From Bacteroidota bacterium (GTDB lineage: Bacteria; Bacteroidota; Rhodothermia; Balneolales; Balneolaceae), in the NCBI GenBank assembly GCA_009909035.1, contig JAAAOB010000156.1, positions 1 through 64,000 of the forward strand: a DNA stretch of 64,000 nt, given 5' to 3'. The notes under the pieces are model-generated. The model did no database searches and was not told the DNA's origin. It worked only from the letters and a program-made list of their open reading frames with translations. Shown piece after piece: positions 16,284 to 26,225 of this stretch (position 1 is the first letter of the stretch; every line of letters begins with the position of its first letter). The position numbers and the translations under genes were made by a program.

Positions 16284-18644
16284 TCAAAAGTTGTAGGTGA
16301 TTTTGGCGATGGCCGTGCGGGGGCTTCCGGGGAATATTCGCCCGAAATTGTAGCCGCCAATCCAGTGCTTTTTATCGAAGATGTTGTTGAAATTGACGGC
16401 TACCCTGAAATCGCTGTATTCGTAGGAAACAGCGGCATCGAACACGGTGTACCCGGGCAGTTGTAGTCGCTCATCGAACGTGTTTCGTTCGGAGACAAAA
16501 TTAAACCCTCCGGCGATGCCCAGGCCATTCAGCGCCGGGTTGGTGAACTGGTATTTTGTCCAGAGGCCGCCGATATTGCGGGGCGCGTTTTCGGCCACAT
16601 TCCCGATCTCTTCCGGGTCATCACTTTCGGTGATTTCGTTCAGGTTGTGGGCGTAATTGGCTGAAATGCTCAGATTTTCGTTTACCCGTCCGTTCACCTC
16701 AAGTTCCACCCCGCGCGACTCCTGTGCTCCCCGCTGCTCCAGCAGATCGGGATTTTCGGGGGAGTTTGCACTGATCAGCACGTTACGTTTTTCAATTTGA
16801 TAGAGTGAAAGGGTGGCGATCAGCTGGTTGGCAAAGTAGGTTCCCTTGGCTCCCACTTCAAACAGTTCACTCCGTTCGGGATCGAACGGGCCGCCGAATT
16901 CAGGTGCATTGTTGCCGGCACTTACCGGTTCAAACCCGGTGGCATAGCTGGCGTACACATTGGTCCGGAAACCGGTCTCGTAAACCAGTCCAAACCGTGG
17001 AAGCCATGCATCCTGGTCGCTGGTAAATGTGCCGTCTCCGTCAGGAACCACATCTTCGTAGAACTCGCGCCGTATACTGACCAGGGCTTTCCAGCGGCCT
17101 GCTGAAATCTGGTCCTGAAAGTAAAACCCGGTGGTGTTGTAGCGGGTGGGCGTGTCAAAATCGGTGGCAAAATTTCTGGGATACTGATCTACAGGGTTCT
17201 CATCGCTGTAGACCGGGTTTTCAAGATCGAAATTCCTCGGATGAACCTTTGTTGAATCACTCCGGTCCCAGCCGGCAAACCACTGGGCGCGGTCCGATTC
17301 ACTGTCGGCATAATCAAACCCAAACAGGGCGTTGTGCTCAAACGCACCGGTTGTTCCCTCGGCAGTGAGGTAAGTGCTTAAACTGTTGGTGTTGATGAAG
17401 CGTTCGCGGTTTACAAATCCCATCTGGATGGTCGTCTCATCAATAAAATTGTTGGTGGTTCGATGTTCCTCCAGGTCGGTATCCACTTCATACCGCATGA
17501 AAGATGCGTTTAGCGAGAGATTTTCATTGATCTGCTGAGAGAGTGTTGCATTCAGCTGCAGGTTATCCACATTATAAAAATCGGACGGCTGACTTAACGT
17601 GAAGCTGACGGGGGTGGAATCGAGGCCGTCCTCGCTGTTAAAAATCGGCTGACCACGGTCAAGTTTCGACTCGTTCCGGTGGTAGACAAAGTCAACATTC
17701 AGGCGAGTGGATTCTGTCGGCAGGATGGAGAGCGAGGGCGCCAGGATGTAGGAGTCGTTCCCCTGGAAATCGCGGAATGAGTTGGAGTTTTCAAACCCGG
17801 CATTGAGGCGGTAGAGGAGCTTTCTCCCGGAATCTACCGGTCCTGTAATATCGGCGTTGGCGCGATAGGTGTCGTAGCTGCCCGCTGTAACGCCGGCGGA
17901 TCCCTGTCGGTTTTCAAGCGGTTTTTTGGTCACCATGTTGATGGTACCACCGGGGTTGGCATCGGCAAACAGCGCGGAGGCGGGACCTTTAATCACCTCA
18001 ACGCGCTCCAGGTGGGGCGTAATCGGCATCGAAAAGAAGTTCTGCTCCGCACGCAGGCCGTTGATCAGGCGGGCACCGCCGCGAAAACCGCGCATCGTAA
18101 AATCGTTATAGTGCGAAAACTGGTTCACCCCGCTGATGTTTTTCACCACCTCGCCAAGGTTGTAGGTCTGCTGGTCTCGCAAAAGTTCTTTTGAGATGAT
18201 GGAGATCGATTGCGGGATATTTTTTGTCAATGTAGCAATTTTTGTGGCGGTAAAGGAGTAATTCACTTTATACGATTCATCCGGCCGGCCCACGATTTCT
18301 ACCTCCTGCAGCTTTAGTTCGCCGGGAGACAGTGCGATCTCAACCGTTAGTGAACGATTCGGCTCAAGGGTGACGATTTTCTGATTCGTTTGGTAGCCAA
18401 TGGCTGAAAAGACAAGCGTGTACTCACCGGGCTCTACATTTTTTAACGAAAATGTGCCATCAAAATCAGTAGAGGTTCCTTTTCGGGAGTTTTTAATACC
18501 GACGTTCACTCCCTGGATGGGAATGTTTGTTTCCGCATCAACGACAGTGCCGGTTATGGCAGGCTGATCTTGTGAAAACAGAGGATCTGCATTGATTGAT
18601 AAGAGAAGGGAGATTAATAACGGAAAGATGAATCGATACTGCAT
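16284..18644 (-). CDS. TonB-dependent siderophore receptor with carboxypeptidase-like regulatory N-terminal domain
   Basis: ITGTVVDAETNIPIQGVNVGIKNSRKGTSTDFDG, plug RVEVIKGPASALFADANPGGTINMVTKKP, C-terminal aromatic F. Confidence 0.93.
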   Translation of the reverse strand: MQYRFIFPLLISLLLSINADPLFSQDQPAITGTVVDAETNIPIQGVNVGIKNSRKGTSTDFDGTFSLKNVEPGEYTLVFSAIGYQTNQKIVTLEPNRSLTVEIALSPGELKLQEVEIVGRPDESYKVNYSFTATKIATLTKNIPQSISIISKELLRDQQTYNLGEVVKNISGVNQFSHYNDFTMRGFRGGARLINGLRAEQNFFSMPITPHLERVEVIKGPASALFADANPGGTINMVTKKPLENRQGSAGVTAGSYDTYRANADITGPVDSGRKLLYRLNAGFENSNSFRDFQGNDSYILAPSLSILPTESTRLNVDFVYHRNESKLDRGQPIFNSEDGLDSTPVSFTLSQPSDFYNVDNLQLNATLSQQINENLSLNASFMRYEVDTDLEEHRTTNNFIDETTIQMGFVNRERFINTNSLSTYLTAEGTTGAFEHNALFGFDYADSESDRAQWFAGWDRSDSTKVHPRNFDLENPVYSDENPVDQYPRNFATDFDTPTRYNTTGFYFQDQISAGRWKALVSIRREFYEDVVPDGDGTFTSDQDAWLPRFGLVYETGFRTNVYASYATGFEPVSAGNNAPEFGGPFDPERSELFEVGAKGTYFANQLIATLSLYQIEKRNVLISANSPENPDLLEQRGAQESRGVELEVNGRVNENLSISANYAHNLNEITESDDPEEIGNVAENAPRNIGGLWTKYQFTNPALNGLGIAGGFNFVSERNTFDERLQLPGYTVFDAAVSYEYSDFRVAVNFNNIFDKKHWIGGYNFGRIFPGSPRTAIAKITYNF

Positions 18645-18706
18645 GTCGGACGTGGAGTTGCGTTCAGTTTATATGGTTAATGGTGATGTCTGAATGGTAA
18701 GGCCGT

Positions 18707-19219
18707 TTATTCTTCGATAATTGTAAATGAAGCTGAACCTGACTCATCTTCGATCAAAAAGGATTCTGACTCCTGTATTGAAAATGAAACATCAAGCGGC
18801 CCGTTGTCAAAGCTGTCATCGTTGACTGTGAGTGATATCGTAGCGGTTGAAGCCGTTAGCCTGATGCCTATCCTGTTTAAGGTTTGCAGATTGGGCTGCT
18901 GGGTTAAAACCGCTCCGTCTATATCCGCTGAAGGATTAAATGACGCAATTTTGAACCGGGCCAGGGGCTTGGACGAGCCATCGCTTGCGCTGATCAGTAA
19001 AGTCATTTCAACTCCATCTTCTGGCAGGGGTCCATCGGTGGTAATGCTCACGACTCCTTCTTCCTCCTGGGATTCAATTAAGGTGTCCGGATTTGCTTCA
19101 ATGGAAGCAAGCAGGGGTTGGGTGATTGTCTCCACATCGGTTACGGAGTTGTCATCACAAGAGAGTAGTATGAAGATGCTGACGGTAATTACGATTGTCT
19201 GAATAAAAGCTTTAAGCAT
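18707..19219 (-). CDS. hypothetical lipoprotein
   Basis: Signal peptide with ILLSCDD lipobox; upstream of the TonB receptor on the same strand. Confidence 0.65.
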   Translation of the reverse strand: MLKAFIQTIVITVSIFILLSCDDNSVTDVETITQPLLASIEANPDTLIESQEEEGVVSITTDGPLPEDGVEMTLLISASDGSSKPLARFKIASFNPSADIDGAVLTQQPNLQTLNRIGIRLTASTATISLTVNDDSFDNGPLDVSFSIQESESFLIEDESGSASFTIIEE

Positions 19220-19394
19220 CGAGAGCCGTTTTATTGTTGTTTATTTAGACCAAATATAAATAGTGCAGCAGATGGGGTCAAGAGCAGATTTCACCTATTT
19301 CGGAAAATGGGTAGAAGGGGGCGATGGGAATGGCGGCGCAACTGTTGCTTTGCTGAACATGTGCCCAGGGGGTGTGCCGGGGATGCACGATTTT

Positions 19395-21035
19395 TTACAA
19401 GGCCTGGGTTTTCTCTTTGATCAGCACATTTAAAATGGAGTGGTTGAGCGAATAGTCGATGTGCAGATCGATCACGTGTACGCCGTCGGAGGCCAGGCAT
19501 TCGCTGAGGGTGTTTCGGAACTCTTCATCACTCCCAGGCCGGTGGCCAATGGCCCCGTAGCTTTCGGCATAGGTCACAAAATCGGGGTTTTCGAAATCAA
19601 GTCCGTAATCGTCGAAGCCCATATCTTCCTGTTTCCATTTGATCATACCGTAGGAACTGTCGTTTACAATGATCACCACCATATCCAGGTTGTTTCGAAC
19701 GGCTGTTTCCAGTTCCTGCGAATTCATCATAAAACCGCCGTCACCGCAAACGGCCACCACCTTTTTCCCGGGATGGATCAGTTTTGCAAGCATGGCCGAT
19801 GGCAGGCCGGCGCCCATCGTTGCCAGTGCATTATCCAGCAGCAGGGTGTTTGGCGCGTAGCACTTGTAGTTCCGGGCAAACCAGATTTTATAAATTCCGT
19901 TATCGAGCGTGATGATATCGTCATCGGCAAGCGAGTCGCGCATAATACTTACCAAACGCTGCGGCAGCATCGGGAAGCGGGTATCGTTGAAATACTTGGT
20001 CAGATGCGAGTCAACATCTTTCTTGATCCGCCGGAAGAAATCGGTATTCCACTCCGTTTTGTCGCTGATTTGCCGGCCAATATTCTTGATGGACGTACGA
20101 ATATCGCCAACAACATTCAGCTGCGGAAAATAGACAGCATCTACTTCAGCCGGGAAAAAATTCAGATGAATCACCTTTTTTCCACCCTGTTGCATGAAAA
20201 AAGGGGGCTTTTCAACGGCGTCATGTCCAACGTTGATCACCAGGTCCGCTTCATCAATGGCCCGGTGAACAAAATCATGATCGGAGAGAGCTGCCGTGCC
20301 AAGATATTGAGGATGTCGTTCATCGATGACGCCTTTGCCCATCTGGGTACAGAAAAAGTAAATCCCCGTTTGGTCAATAAACTCGGTTAATGCCTTTCTC
20401 GAATCCTTTCGGTTGGCGCCGGCTCCGATCATAAGCAGCGGCTTTTCAGCGGCTTCTATCATCTCCGCGGCTTCTTGTATTGACTCATCATCGGCATCGG
20501 GACGCCGGTGGCCCACAACCTCAAACAGGGAACTGTCGGTCTCCTCGCGGACGATATCTTCCGGAAGTTCCAGGTGGACAGCTCCGGGGCGCTCTTCCGT
20601 AGCCAGCCGGAAGCTCTCGCGCACCAGCGACGGGATGGTATTCCCGTTCACAACCTGTTTGGTAAACTTGGTGATCGGCTGCAACATATCCACCACATCT
20701 AAAATTTGAAAACGGGCCTGTTTGCTCGTTTTGATCGGTTTCTGGCCGGTGATCATCATCATGGGCATGGCACCAAGCTGGGCATAGGCTCCGGGGGTCA
20801 TCAGGTTGGTGGCACCCGGTCCCAGTGTTGCCAGGCAGACACCCGGTTTGCCCGTCAGCCGGCCGTAGGTAGCTGCCATAAACCCGGCGCCCTGTTCGTG
20901 GCGGGTGACAATCAATTTGATGGATGAATCCTTCAGGGAGTTCAGAAGATCCAGGTTCTCTTCACCGGGAACGGCAAAAATATACTCCACGCCTTCATGT
21001 TCAAGGGCTCGTACAAACAGGTCGGATGCTTTCAT
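19395..21035 (-). CDS. acetolactate synthase large subunit-like ThDP enzyme
   Basis: FAVPGEENLDLLNSL, GRLTGKPGVCLATLGPGATNL, GDGGFMMNSQELETAVRNNLDMVVIIVND. Confidence 0.9.
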   Translation of the reverse strand: MKASDLFVRALEHEGVEYIFAVPGEENLDLLNSLKDSSIKLIVTRHEQGAGFMAATYGRLTGKPGVCLATLGPGATNLMTPGAYAQLGAMPMMMITGQKPIKTSKQARFQILDVVDMLQPITKFTKQVVNGNTIPSLVRESFRLATEERPGAVHLELPEDIVREETDSSLFEVVGHRRPDADDESIQEAAEMIEAAEKPLLMIGAGANRKDSRKALTEFIDQTGIYFFCTQMGKGVIDERHPQYLGTAALSDHDFVHRAIDEADLVINVGHDAVEKPPFFMQQGGKKVIHLNFFPAEVDAVYFPQLNVVGDIRTSIKNIGRQISDKTEWNTDFFRRIKKDVDSHLTKYFNDTRFPMLPQRLVSIMRDSLADDDIITLDNGIYKIWFARNYKCYAPNTLLLDNALATMGAGLPSAMLAKLIHPGKKVVAVCGDGGFMMNSQELETAVRNNLDMVVIIVNDSSYGMIKWKQEDMGFDDYGLDFENPDFVTYAESYGAIGHRPGSDEEFRNTLSECLASDGVHVIDLHIDYSLNHSILNVLIKEKTQAL

Positions 21036-21582
21036 ATGGGTGGCGGAATGGAGTTAATGATAAATTCTCAGTCAGAATGATGATTCGAAAATTTGATCTT
21101 AGCCGCAAGAAAAAAATTCGTTTATCTATATTACGGACAGGGTAGTAGTTTTTTGATGGATTCCGTCACGAAATCCTAACGTACACTGAAACGGCTTCAG
21201 GCTCCCGGTGTAGTGTCAGTGATCGAGTGGCGGGTTACCTCAGAAACTTCAGTTTGACATACTAATAACAGGATTTCGATTAAAAAATAAGGCTTTATGT
21301 TGATTCGTATGCGTAAAGGAATGAATTTTTTAGGCGTACCTGTAAAAGGATAATTTTTCAAGACCTTTTAAATGAATAAATCGTCCAGATATCAGCTTTT
21401 GAACTAGTGAACAGGTATTAACTAAGAACCCTTAACTTTTTGCTCAATACAAGCTTATTTTGGAGTGTCCCCCTTCAAAGGGGGCAATGGGGGATGATTT
21501 GTAGAGTTTTGAGCCCATACAAATTGTTTATTTGCTTGAATCAACGCCTACTGGATCATCCCCCAGCTTACTCCGTTCACTT

Positions 21583-21814
21583 CCCCCTTCAAGAGGCTGT
21601 GAGGAAATTCGATAACAAATTTCTATTCAGTTAAACGTTTAAGGCAAATAGATTTATTGCGGAGCTCCCCTCCCTATCAAGTCCCGTTAGGGCGCGATAG
21701 GGAGGGGGCGGGGGTGGGTCAGAAAGACTGGAAGCGCTGAAAATGACAGGATTATTAAATTAATCAGGTGCGATATTTTTGGAAATCAACTTTCTCACAG
21801 CCTCTCAAAGGGGG
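21583..21814. mobile_element. MITE-like element (copy 2)
   Basis: CCCCCTTCAAGAGGCTGTGAGGAAA at left; inverted CCCCCTTTGAGAGGCTGTGAGAAAG at right. Confidence 0.5.
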
Positions 21815-21932
21815 ACTTTTATCTTTTTCCGACCCAGAGAGTCGGGGAATTCAACCACTTAGGATTAAACAGTTGAATAACTATCGGCCCCTTAGCCGCC
21901 ATTTTTCAACCAGGTCTGACGGCTATGGTCTT

Positions 21933-22319
21933 CTATTTGCCCGAAACCAGTTCAATCAGGGCAGCCACCTGGTATTCGCTTCGTTTCACTTCCCGCAGCA
22001 GGTCATTCTTCTGCATCTGCATCCAGGTCCAGAGTTTGGTCATTGTTGCAAACAGTAGGACGAGGAACATAATGGCCCCGTAGTGAAGCATCACCGCAAT
22101 GCTGTCAGCAGTAAAAAACTGGTAGCCGGAGTAGAAAGCGATGACTGTTAAGATAAGGTGCACAAAAGATATGACGATAGTAATCCAGGCGAATTTACCG
22201 GAGTAGAGTTCACCAATACTCTCCCATAAGCCCTTTTCCTCCTCCAGGCTTTTGTAAAATTCCGCCTCATCCTTGTTGAGCGATTCGGTAATCAATTTGT
22301 CGATTTCTTCTTTTTTCAT
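21933..22319 (-). CDS. hypothetical membrane protein, probable partner of the ECF sigma factor (DUF6768-like)
   Basis: Starts 3 nt after the sigma factor gene; two hydrophobic segments. Confidence 0.65.
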   Translation of the reverse strand: MKKEEIDKLITESLNKDEAEFYKSLEEEKGLWESIGELYSGKFAWITIVISFVHLILTVIAFYSGYQFFTADSIAVMLHYGAIMFLVLLFATMTKLWTWMQMQKNDLLREVKRSEYQVAALIELVSGK

Positions 22320-22321
22320 GG

Positions 22322-22888
22322 CTATTCCTCGTTTTGGGTTTTAAGAATTTCTTTGAGACTCTCGCGAGCTGTAAACAGTCGCGATTTTATGGTCCCTTCC
22401 GGGATGTCGAGATGCTGGCTGATCTCCTTCAGGCTTAAATTGTCCAGGTAAAACATGTTCAGTACAATTCGCTGTGTTGGCGGAAGCTGAAGGATACCGT
22501 TCTGAATTTTCAATAATAAAACGGTTGTTTGTTCTGATGTCTCATTCTGTACATCTGATTCGGCGTTGGCTTCCATTTGGAGCTGGCGGGCATATTTGCG
22601 CTCGCGCTGCTGTTCACGGATCCAGTCAATCGATTTTCGCCGGGCGATGGTCAGCGCCCATGCATCAAAGTTGATCTTTATTTCGAGTTTATCGAGCTGT
22701 TGAACGATTGCATACCAGCACTCCTGTGCAATATCTTCTGCCGCCGACTGGCTGTTTGTTGTGTATCGAATTGTTTTCAAGAGTGTTTGGTGAAATCGTT
22801 TGATTAATAGTTTTAAAGCATTTCTATCGCCCTGCTGGTACTTGTGCAGTAGTGTATCTGTATCGATATGATTGCTTTTTCTATCCAA
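22322..22888 (-). CDS. ECF-family RNA polymerase sigma factor
   Basis: AAEDIAQECWYAIVQQLDKL, LPPTQRIVLNMFYLDNLSLKEISQHLDIPEGTIKSRLFTARESL. Confidence 0.92.
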   Translation of the reverse strand: MDRKSNHIDTDTLLHKYQQGDRNALKLLIKRFHQTLLKTIRYTTNSQSAAEDIAQECWYAIVQQLDKLEIKINFDAWALTIARRKSIDWIREQQRERKYARQLQMEANAESDVQNETSEQTTVLLLKIQNGILQLPPTQRIVLNMFYLDNLSLKEISQHLDIPEGTIKSRLFTARESLKEILKTQNEE

Positions 22889-23068
22889 GATTCACTTATA
22901 AGGTCGGTTCGAAATTCAAAATGTTCATTATTTCTGAAGGTTAGATTACATATCTTCAATTACACTCATCTCTGTGTGATGGTACATCCCTTATAGTACA
23001 GCTGACGATGATGTTGAACAAACCATCGTGTAATGTAACCGTTTGAATGATTCATGTGTAAACCATAC

Positions 23069-23088
23069 ATTTAAACAGTTGCTTAAAT
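23069..23088. promoter_or_regulatory. candidate ArsR/SmtB-type operator
   Basis: ATTTAAACAGTTGCTTAAAT imperfect palindrome 15 bp upstream of the ArsR-type regulator. Confidence 0.5.
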
Positions 23089-23102
23089 AATAAAACAAGT
23101 GT

Positions 23103-23483
23103 ATGAAAAAACAGTCCTGCATTCGGGATGTTGCCGATCTGCAACAGATTAACAGCTGCATCCGGAAGCTTCATGATGTGGAGCCATCGATCGCAACATT
23201 AGCGGGAATTCTTAAACTGGCGGGAAGCGATGCCCGCTTAAAAATTCTCTATCTGTTGAAGGACGAACCGGAGCTTTGCCCTTGCGACCTGGCCGATATC
23301 CTGGACATGACCGTCCCGGCCGTATCGCAGCACCTCCGAAAATTGAAAGATGGCGGGCTCTTGTCGTCATATCGAGACGGGAAACAAATTTTTTATGTCC
23401 TCCGGGAGCCGTACAGGGAAATTTTAGAGCCCCTATTTAGCAATATCACAAAGAACAAACTAATGAAAATTATTGCGGCCTGA
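23103..23483 (+). CDS. ArsR/SmtB family metalloregulator
   Basis: LKLAGSDARLKILYLLKDEPELCPCDLADILDMTVPAVSQHLRKLKDGGLLSSYRDGKQIFYVL. Confidence 0.92.
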   Translation: MKKQSCIRDVADLQQINSCIRKLHDVEPSIATLAGILKLAGSDARLKILYLLKDEPELCPCDLADILDMTVPAVSQHLRKLKDGGLLSSYRDGKQIFYVLREPYREILEPLFSNITKNKLMKIIAA

Positions 23484-23570
23484 TGAAACCCTCTGAGGGT
23501 TTTCGCCAAGCGATCCCTGCGGGGCGAACCCCTGGAGGGCGCATAATTAAATTGAAAAATTGTTTGACGC

Positions 23571-25220
23571 ATGTCCAAAAAAGATCAACTCAATCTAAGC
23601 ATCCGCGGAATGACCTGTCACGATTGTGCCCGGTCGATCGATCAAGCGTTATCGAAAAAAGAGGGAATCAGGAAAAAGTTGGTTTCCTATCCGAATGGAA
23701 AAGCTGAAATCGCGTATGATGCAGATGCGATATCAAAAGAGGAATTAATTAAAACGATAAACAGTATCGATCACTACGAAGCAGCAGAAGAAGTCGAGTC
23801 GTCCGAGGATGGAGATAAGGAGTTTGATCTGCTGATTATCGGGGGCGGGTCGGCAGCGTTTGCCGCGGCGATTCGCACCAGTGAACTCGGCGGGCGGGCA
23901 TTGATTATCAATAAAGGCCTGCCCACCGGCGGAACCTGTGTCAATACGGGCTGTGTGCCGTCCAAAACCCTGATTCGCACCGCGGAAGCTATTCATAAGG
24001 CCAATCATCCCAATGTTGACGGGATCGAATCGAAAGCAACGATTACGGATTTCAAAAAGATGATGGAACAAAAGCGGCAGATGGTACAGGATCTTCGGCA
24101 GAATAAATATGTGGATGTCATCGCGGATGATCCCAATATTCAGCTTCTGCATGGGTACGGCAGGTTTGTGGATGACCATACGGTTGATGTGGATGGATCC
24201 GCATATGGTGGCCGGAACATTTTAATTGCCACGGGGGCAGCTCCCCATGTGCCAGATATTGAAGGCTTGCAAGAAGCCGGCTATCTGACCAATGAATCGG
24301 CCTATGAGCTGGACGAGCTTCCCGAACGTCTGATTGTGCTGGGCGGCGGATATATCGCACTGGAAAACGGACAGCTTTTCAGCCGCATGGGCAGCAAGGT
24401 GACCATCATTCAGAGGTCGCCCCATGTGCTGAGTGATCAGCCGGAAGAGCTGGGCAGGGAACTGGCCGGGTATTTGGAAGAGGAGGGGATCACCGTGATG
24501 ACCAATACCCTAATTAAAGAGGTCTCCAAAAAGGAGGACGGAACGAAAGTGGTTCATCTGACCGTGGACGGCAACAAGCAGACGGTGGAAGCGGATGACC
24601 TTTTGGTTGCCACCGGGCGAAGAGGTAATACAGCACTCCTTGATCTCGAGAAAATTGGTATTGAAACTCATGGACGGGATACTATTTCGGTTGATGAAAC
24701 ACTGCGGACGTCTGTGGATCACATCTTTGCTGCGGGCGATGTGCTCGGTGATCGCCAGTTTGTCTACACCGCTGCTTATGAAGGAAAAATGGCGGCTGAA
24801 AATGCGATGCGCGGAAGCCGGCAACCGACCGATTACTCCGTGCTGCCCTGGGTGATTTTTACCGATCCGCAGGTGGCCGGTGTAGGGATGGATGAAGAGC
24901 AGGCCAGGGAAGCGGGCATTGATGTGGACGTGGCGAAGCTGTCACTTGAACACGTGCCGCGATCGATCGTTGATTGGGATACGCGTGGCTACATCAAACT
25001 GATCCGCAACAGGGAAAATGACGTGTTGGTTGGTGCCCGTATTTTAGCGCCGGAAGGATCGGAGCTTTTAATGGAGCTGGCCCTGGCCATTCGGCACAAA
25101 ATTCCCGTGGAGTCGATGAAATCGGAATTTCACCCGTACCTGACCCATTCAGAAGGCGTCAAGCTGGCGGCCATCACGTTCGGCAAGGATGTTGGGAAGC
25201 TGAGTTGCTGTGCTACATAG
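23571..25220 (+). CDS. merA: mercury(II) reductase with N-terminal heavy-metal-associated domain
   Basis: GMTCHDC HMA motif; GGTCVNTGCVPSKTLIR; C-terminal LSCCAT vicinal cysteines. Confidence 0.95.
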   Translation: MSKKDQLNLSIRGMTCHDCARSIDQALSKKEGIRKKLVSYPNGKAEIAYDADAISKEELIKTINSIDHYEAAEEVESSEDGDKEFDLLIIGGGSAAFAAAIRTSELGGRALIINKGLPTGGTCVNTGCVPSKTLIRTAEAIHKANHPNVDGIESKATITDFKKMMEQKRQMVQDLRQNKYVDVIADDPNIQLLHGYGRFVDDHTVDVDGSAYGGRNILIATGAAPHVPDIEGLQEAGYLTNESAYELDELPERLIVLGGGYIALENGQLFSRMGSKVTIIQRSPHVLSDQPEELGRELAGYLEEEGITVMTNTLIKEVSKKEDGTKVVHLTVDGNKQTVEADDLLVATGRRGNTALLDLEKIGIETHGRDTISVDETLRTSVDHIFAAGDVLGDRQFVYTAAYEGKMAAENAMRGSRQPTDYSVLPWVIFTDPQVAGVGMDEEQAREAGIDVDVAKLSLEHVPRSIVDWDTRGYIKLIRNRENDVLVGARILAPEGSELLMELALAIRHKIPVESMKSEFHPYLTHSEGVKLAAITFGKDVGKLSCCAT

Positions 25221-25312
25221 TGCGGGTAGGCCGAACGCAGATACCTGAGTTCGATTCTTAAAAAATGACCTCAAAAGTCCGCCTTACCCCGTGAGTGATC
25301 CGTATGGGAAAA

Positions 25313-25382
25313 AAGGAGGGATGAGGGGGTGTTTATCAGATTTGTGGAAAAACCGATGAACACCCCTCTGCATCTCCCCTTG
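25313..25382. repeat. intergenic inverted repeat between merA and merF
   Basis: GGAGGGATGAGGGGGTGTTTATC / GATGAACACCCCTCTGCATCTCCCC. Confidence 0.45.
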
Positions 25383-25484
25383 ATATGGGAGACTTAATAC
25401 CAAATAAACGAAGTTATTTATATGTCCAACTTGGGTCACAACATATTTTACAAATCAAATCAATAGATACAACTCAAGCAAACG

Positions 25485-25709
25485 ATGTCAAAATTCGATT
25501 TTATCAAACGCAACAAATACACTAAAGCTGGCTTTTGGACCACCTTAATTGCCGGAATCTGCTGCTTCACACCACTGCTTGTGTGGGGCTTTGCTTTCGC
25601 CGGCCTTGCCGCTTTTACAGCCTACATCGACTACGTGATACTGCCGATCTTTTTTATTGGCCTGTCCATGGTTGCATTCGGTTACCGGAAGGATAAAAAG
25701 AGTGGGTAA
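25485..25709 (+). CDS. merF: MerF-like mercury transport protein
   Basis: 74 aa, two TM helices, AGICCFTPLLVWG metal-binding CC in TM1, adjacent to merA. Confidence 0.82.
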   Translation: MSKFDFIKRNKYTKAGFWTTLIAGICCFTPLLVWGFAFAGLAAFTAYIDYVILPIFFIGLSMVAFGYRKDKKSG

Positions 25710-25873
25710 GCTGTTCGTATACAACCAATTGCTGGCGATACAATGCATAAGGATCTGAGAGAATGCATTAACAATCCTTTATATAAGATATAAAATAAAT
25801 TTATTATCTCAAATGGTTATATCTCTGTATCGTACCACGCTTTGGGTATTATCATAAACCATTTAGTACTATA

Positions 25874-26161
25874 ATGAGCAAGAAAAAAAGTGAAACATTT
25901 ACACTTATTGATGGCGTCTTTTCATTGGAGGATGCGAGAGAAATCCTGATGAACCTGATCCATCGAAAAATTCAGTATCATAATATTCAGAACCTGAGCT
26001 CATTGGAACGGAGGGGGGGTCATGACCCTGTCTCGCAGAACAGGATAAAAGAGCTTGAAAAGACGCGCCGTCAAATCCTGGAGATGCTCGAAGCGAACTC
26101 TTCAGATTCTGACCGGGAGGTGCAGGTAAATTCTGAGATAAATATTACGTTTAATGAGTGA
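25874..26161 (+). CDS. hypothetical protein
   Basis: 95 aa ORF, coding-like composition. Confidence 0.6.
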   Translation: MSKKKSETFTLIDGVFSLEDAREILMNLIHRKIQYHNIQNLSSLERRGGHDPVSQNRIKELEKTRRQILEMLEANSSDSDREVQVNSEINITFNE

Positions 26162-26225
26162 TTCCGAATCACTATCTACGGGGTACATTCAGACCTTCTA
26201 CTCTTAATTAAAATATTACGATCCT

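Noticed and set aside
19440-20390. 316-aa plus-strand ORF
   Set aside because: Lies entirely antisense to the well-supported acetolactate synthase-like gene; sequence has no recognisable domain and looks like a GC-codon shadow ORF.
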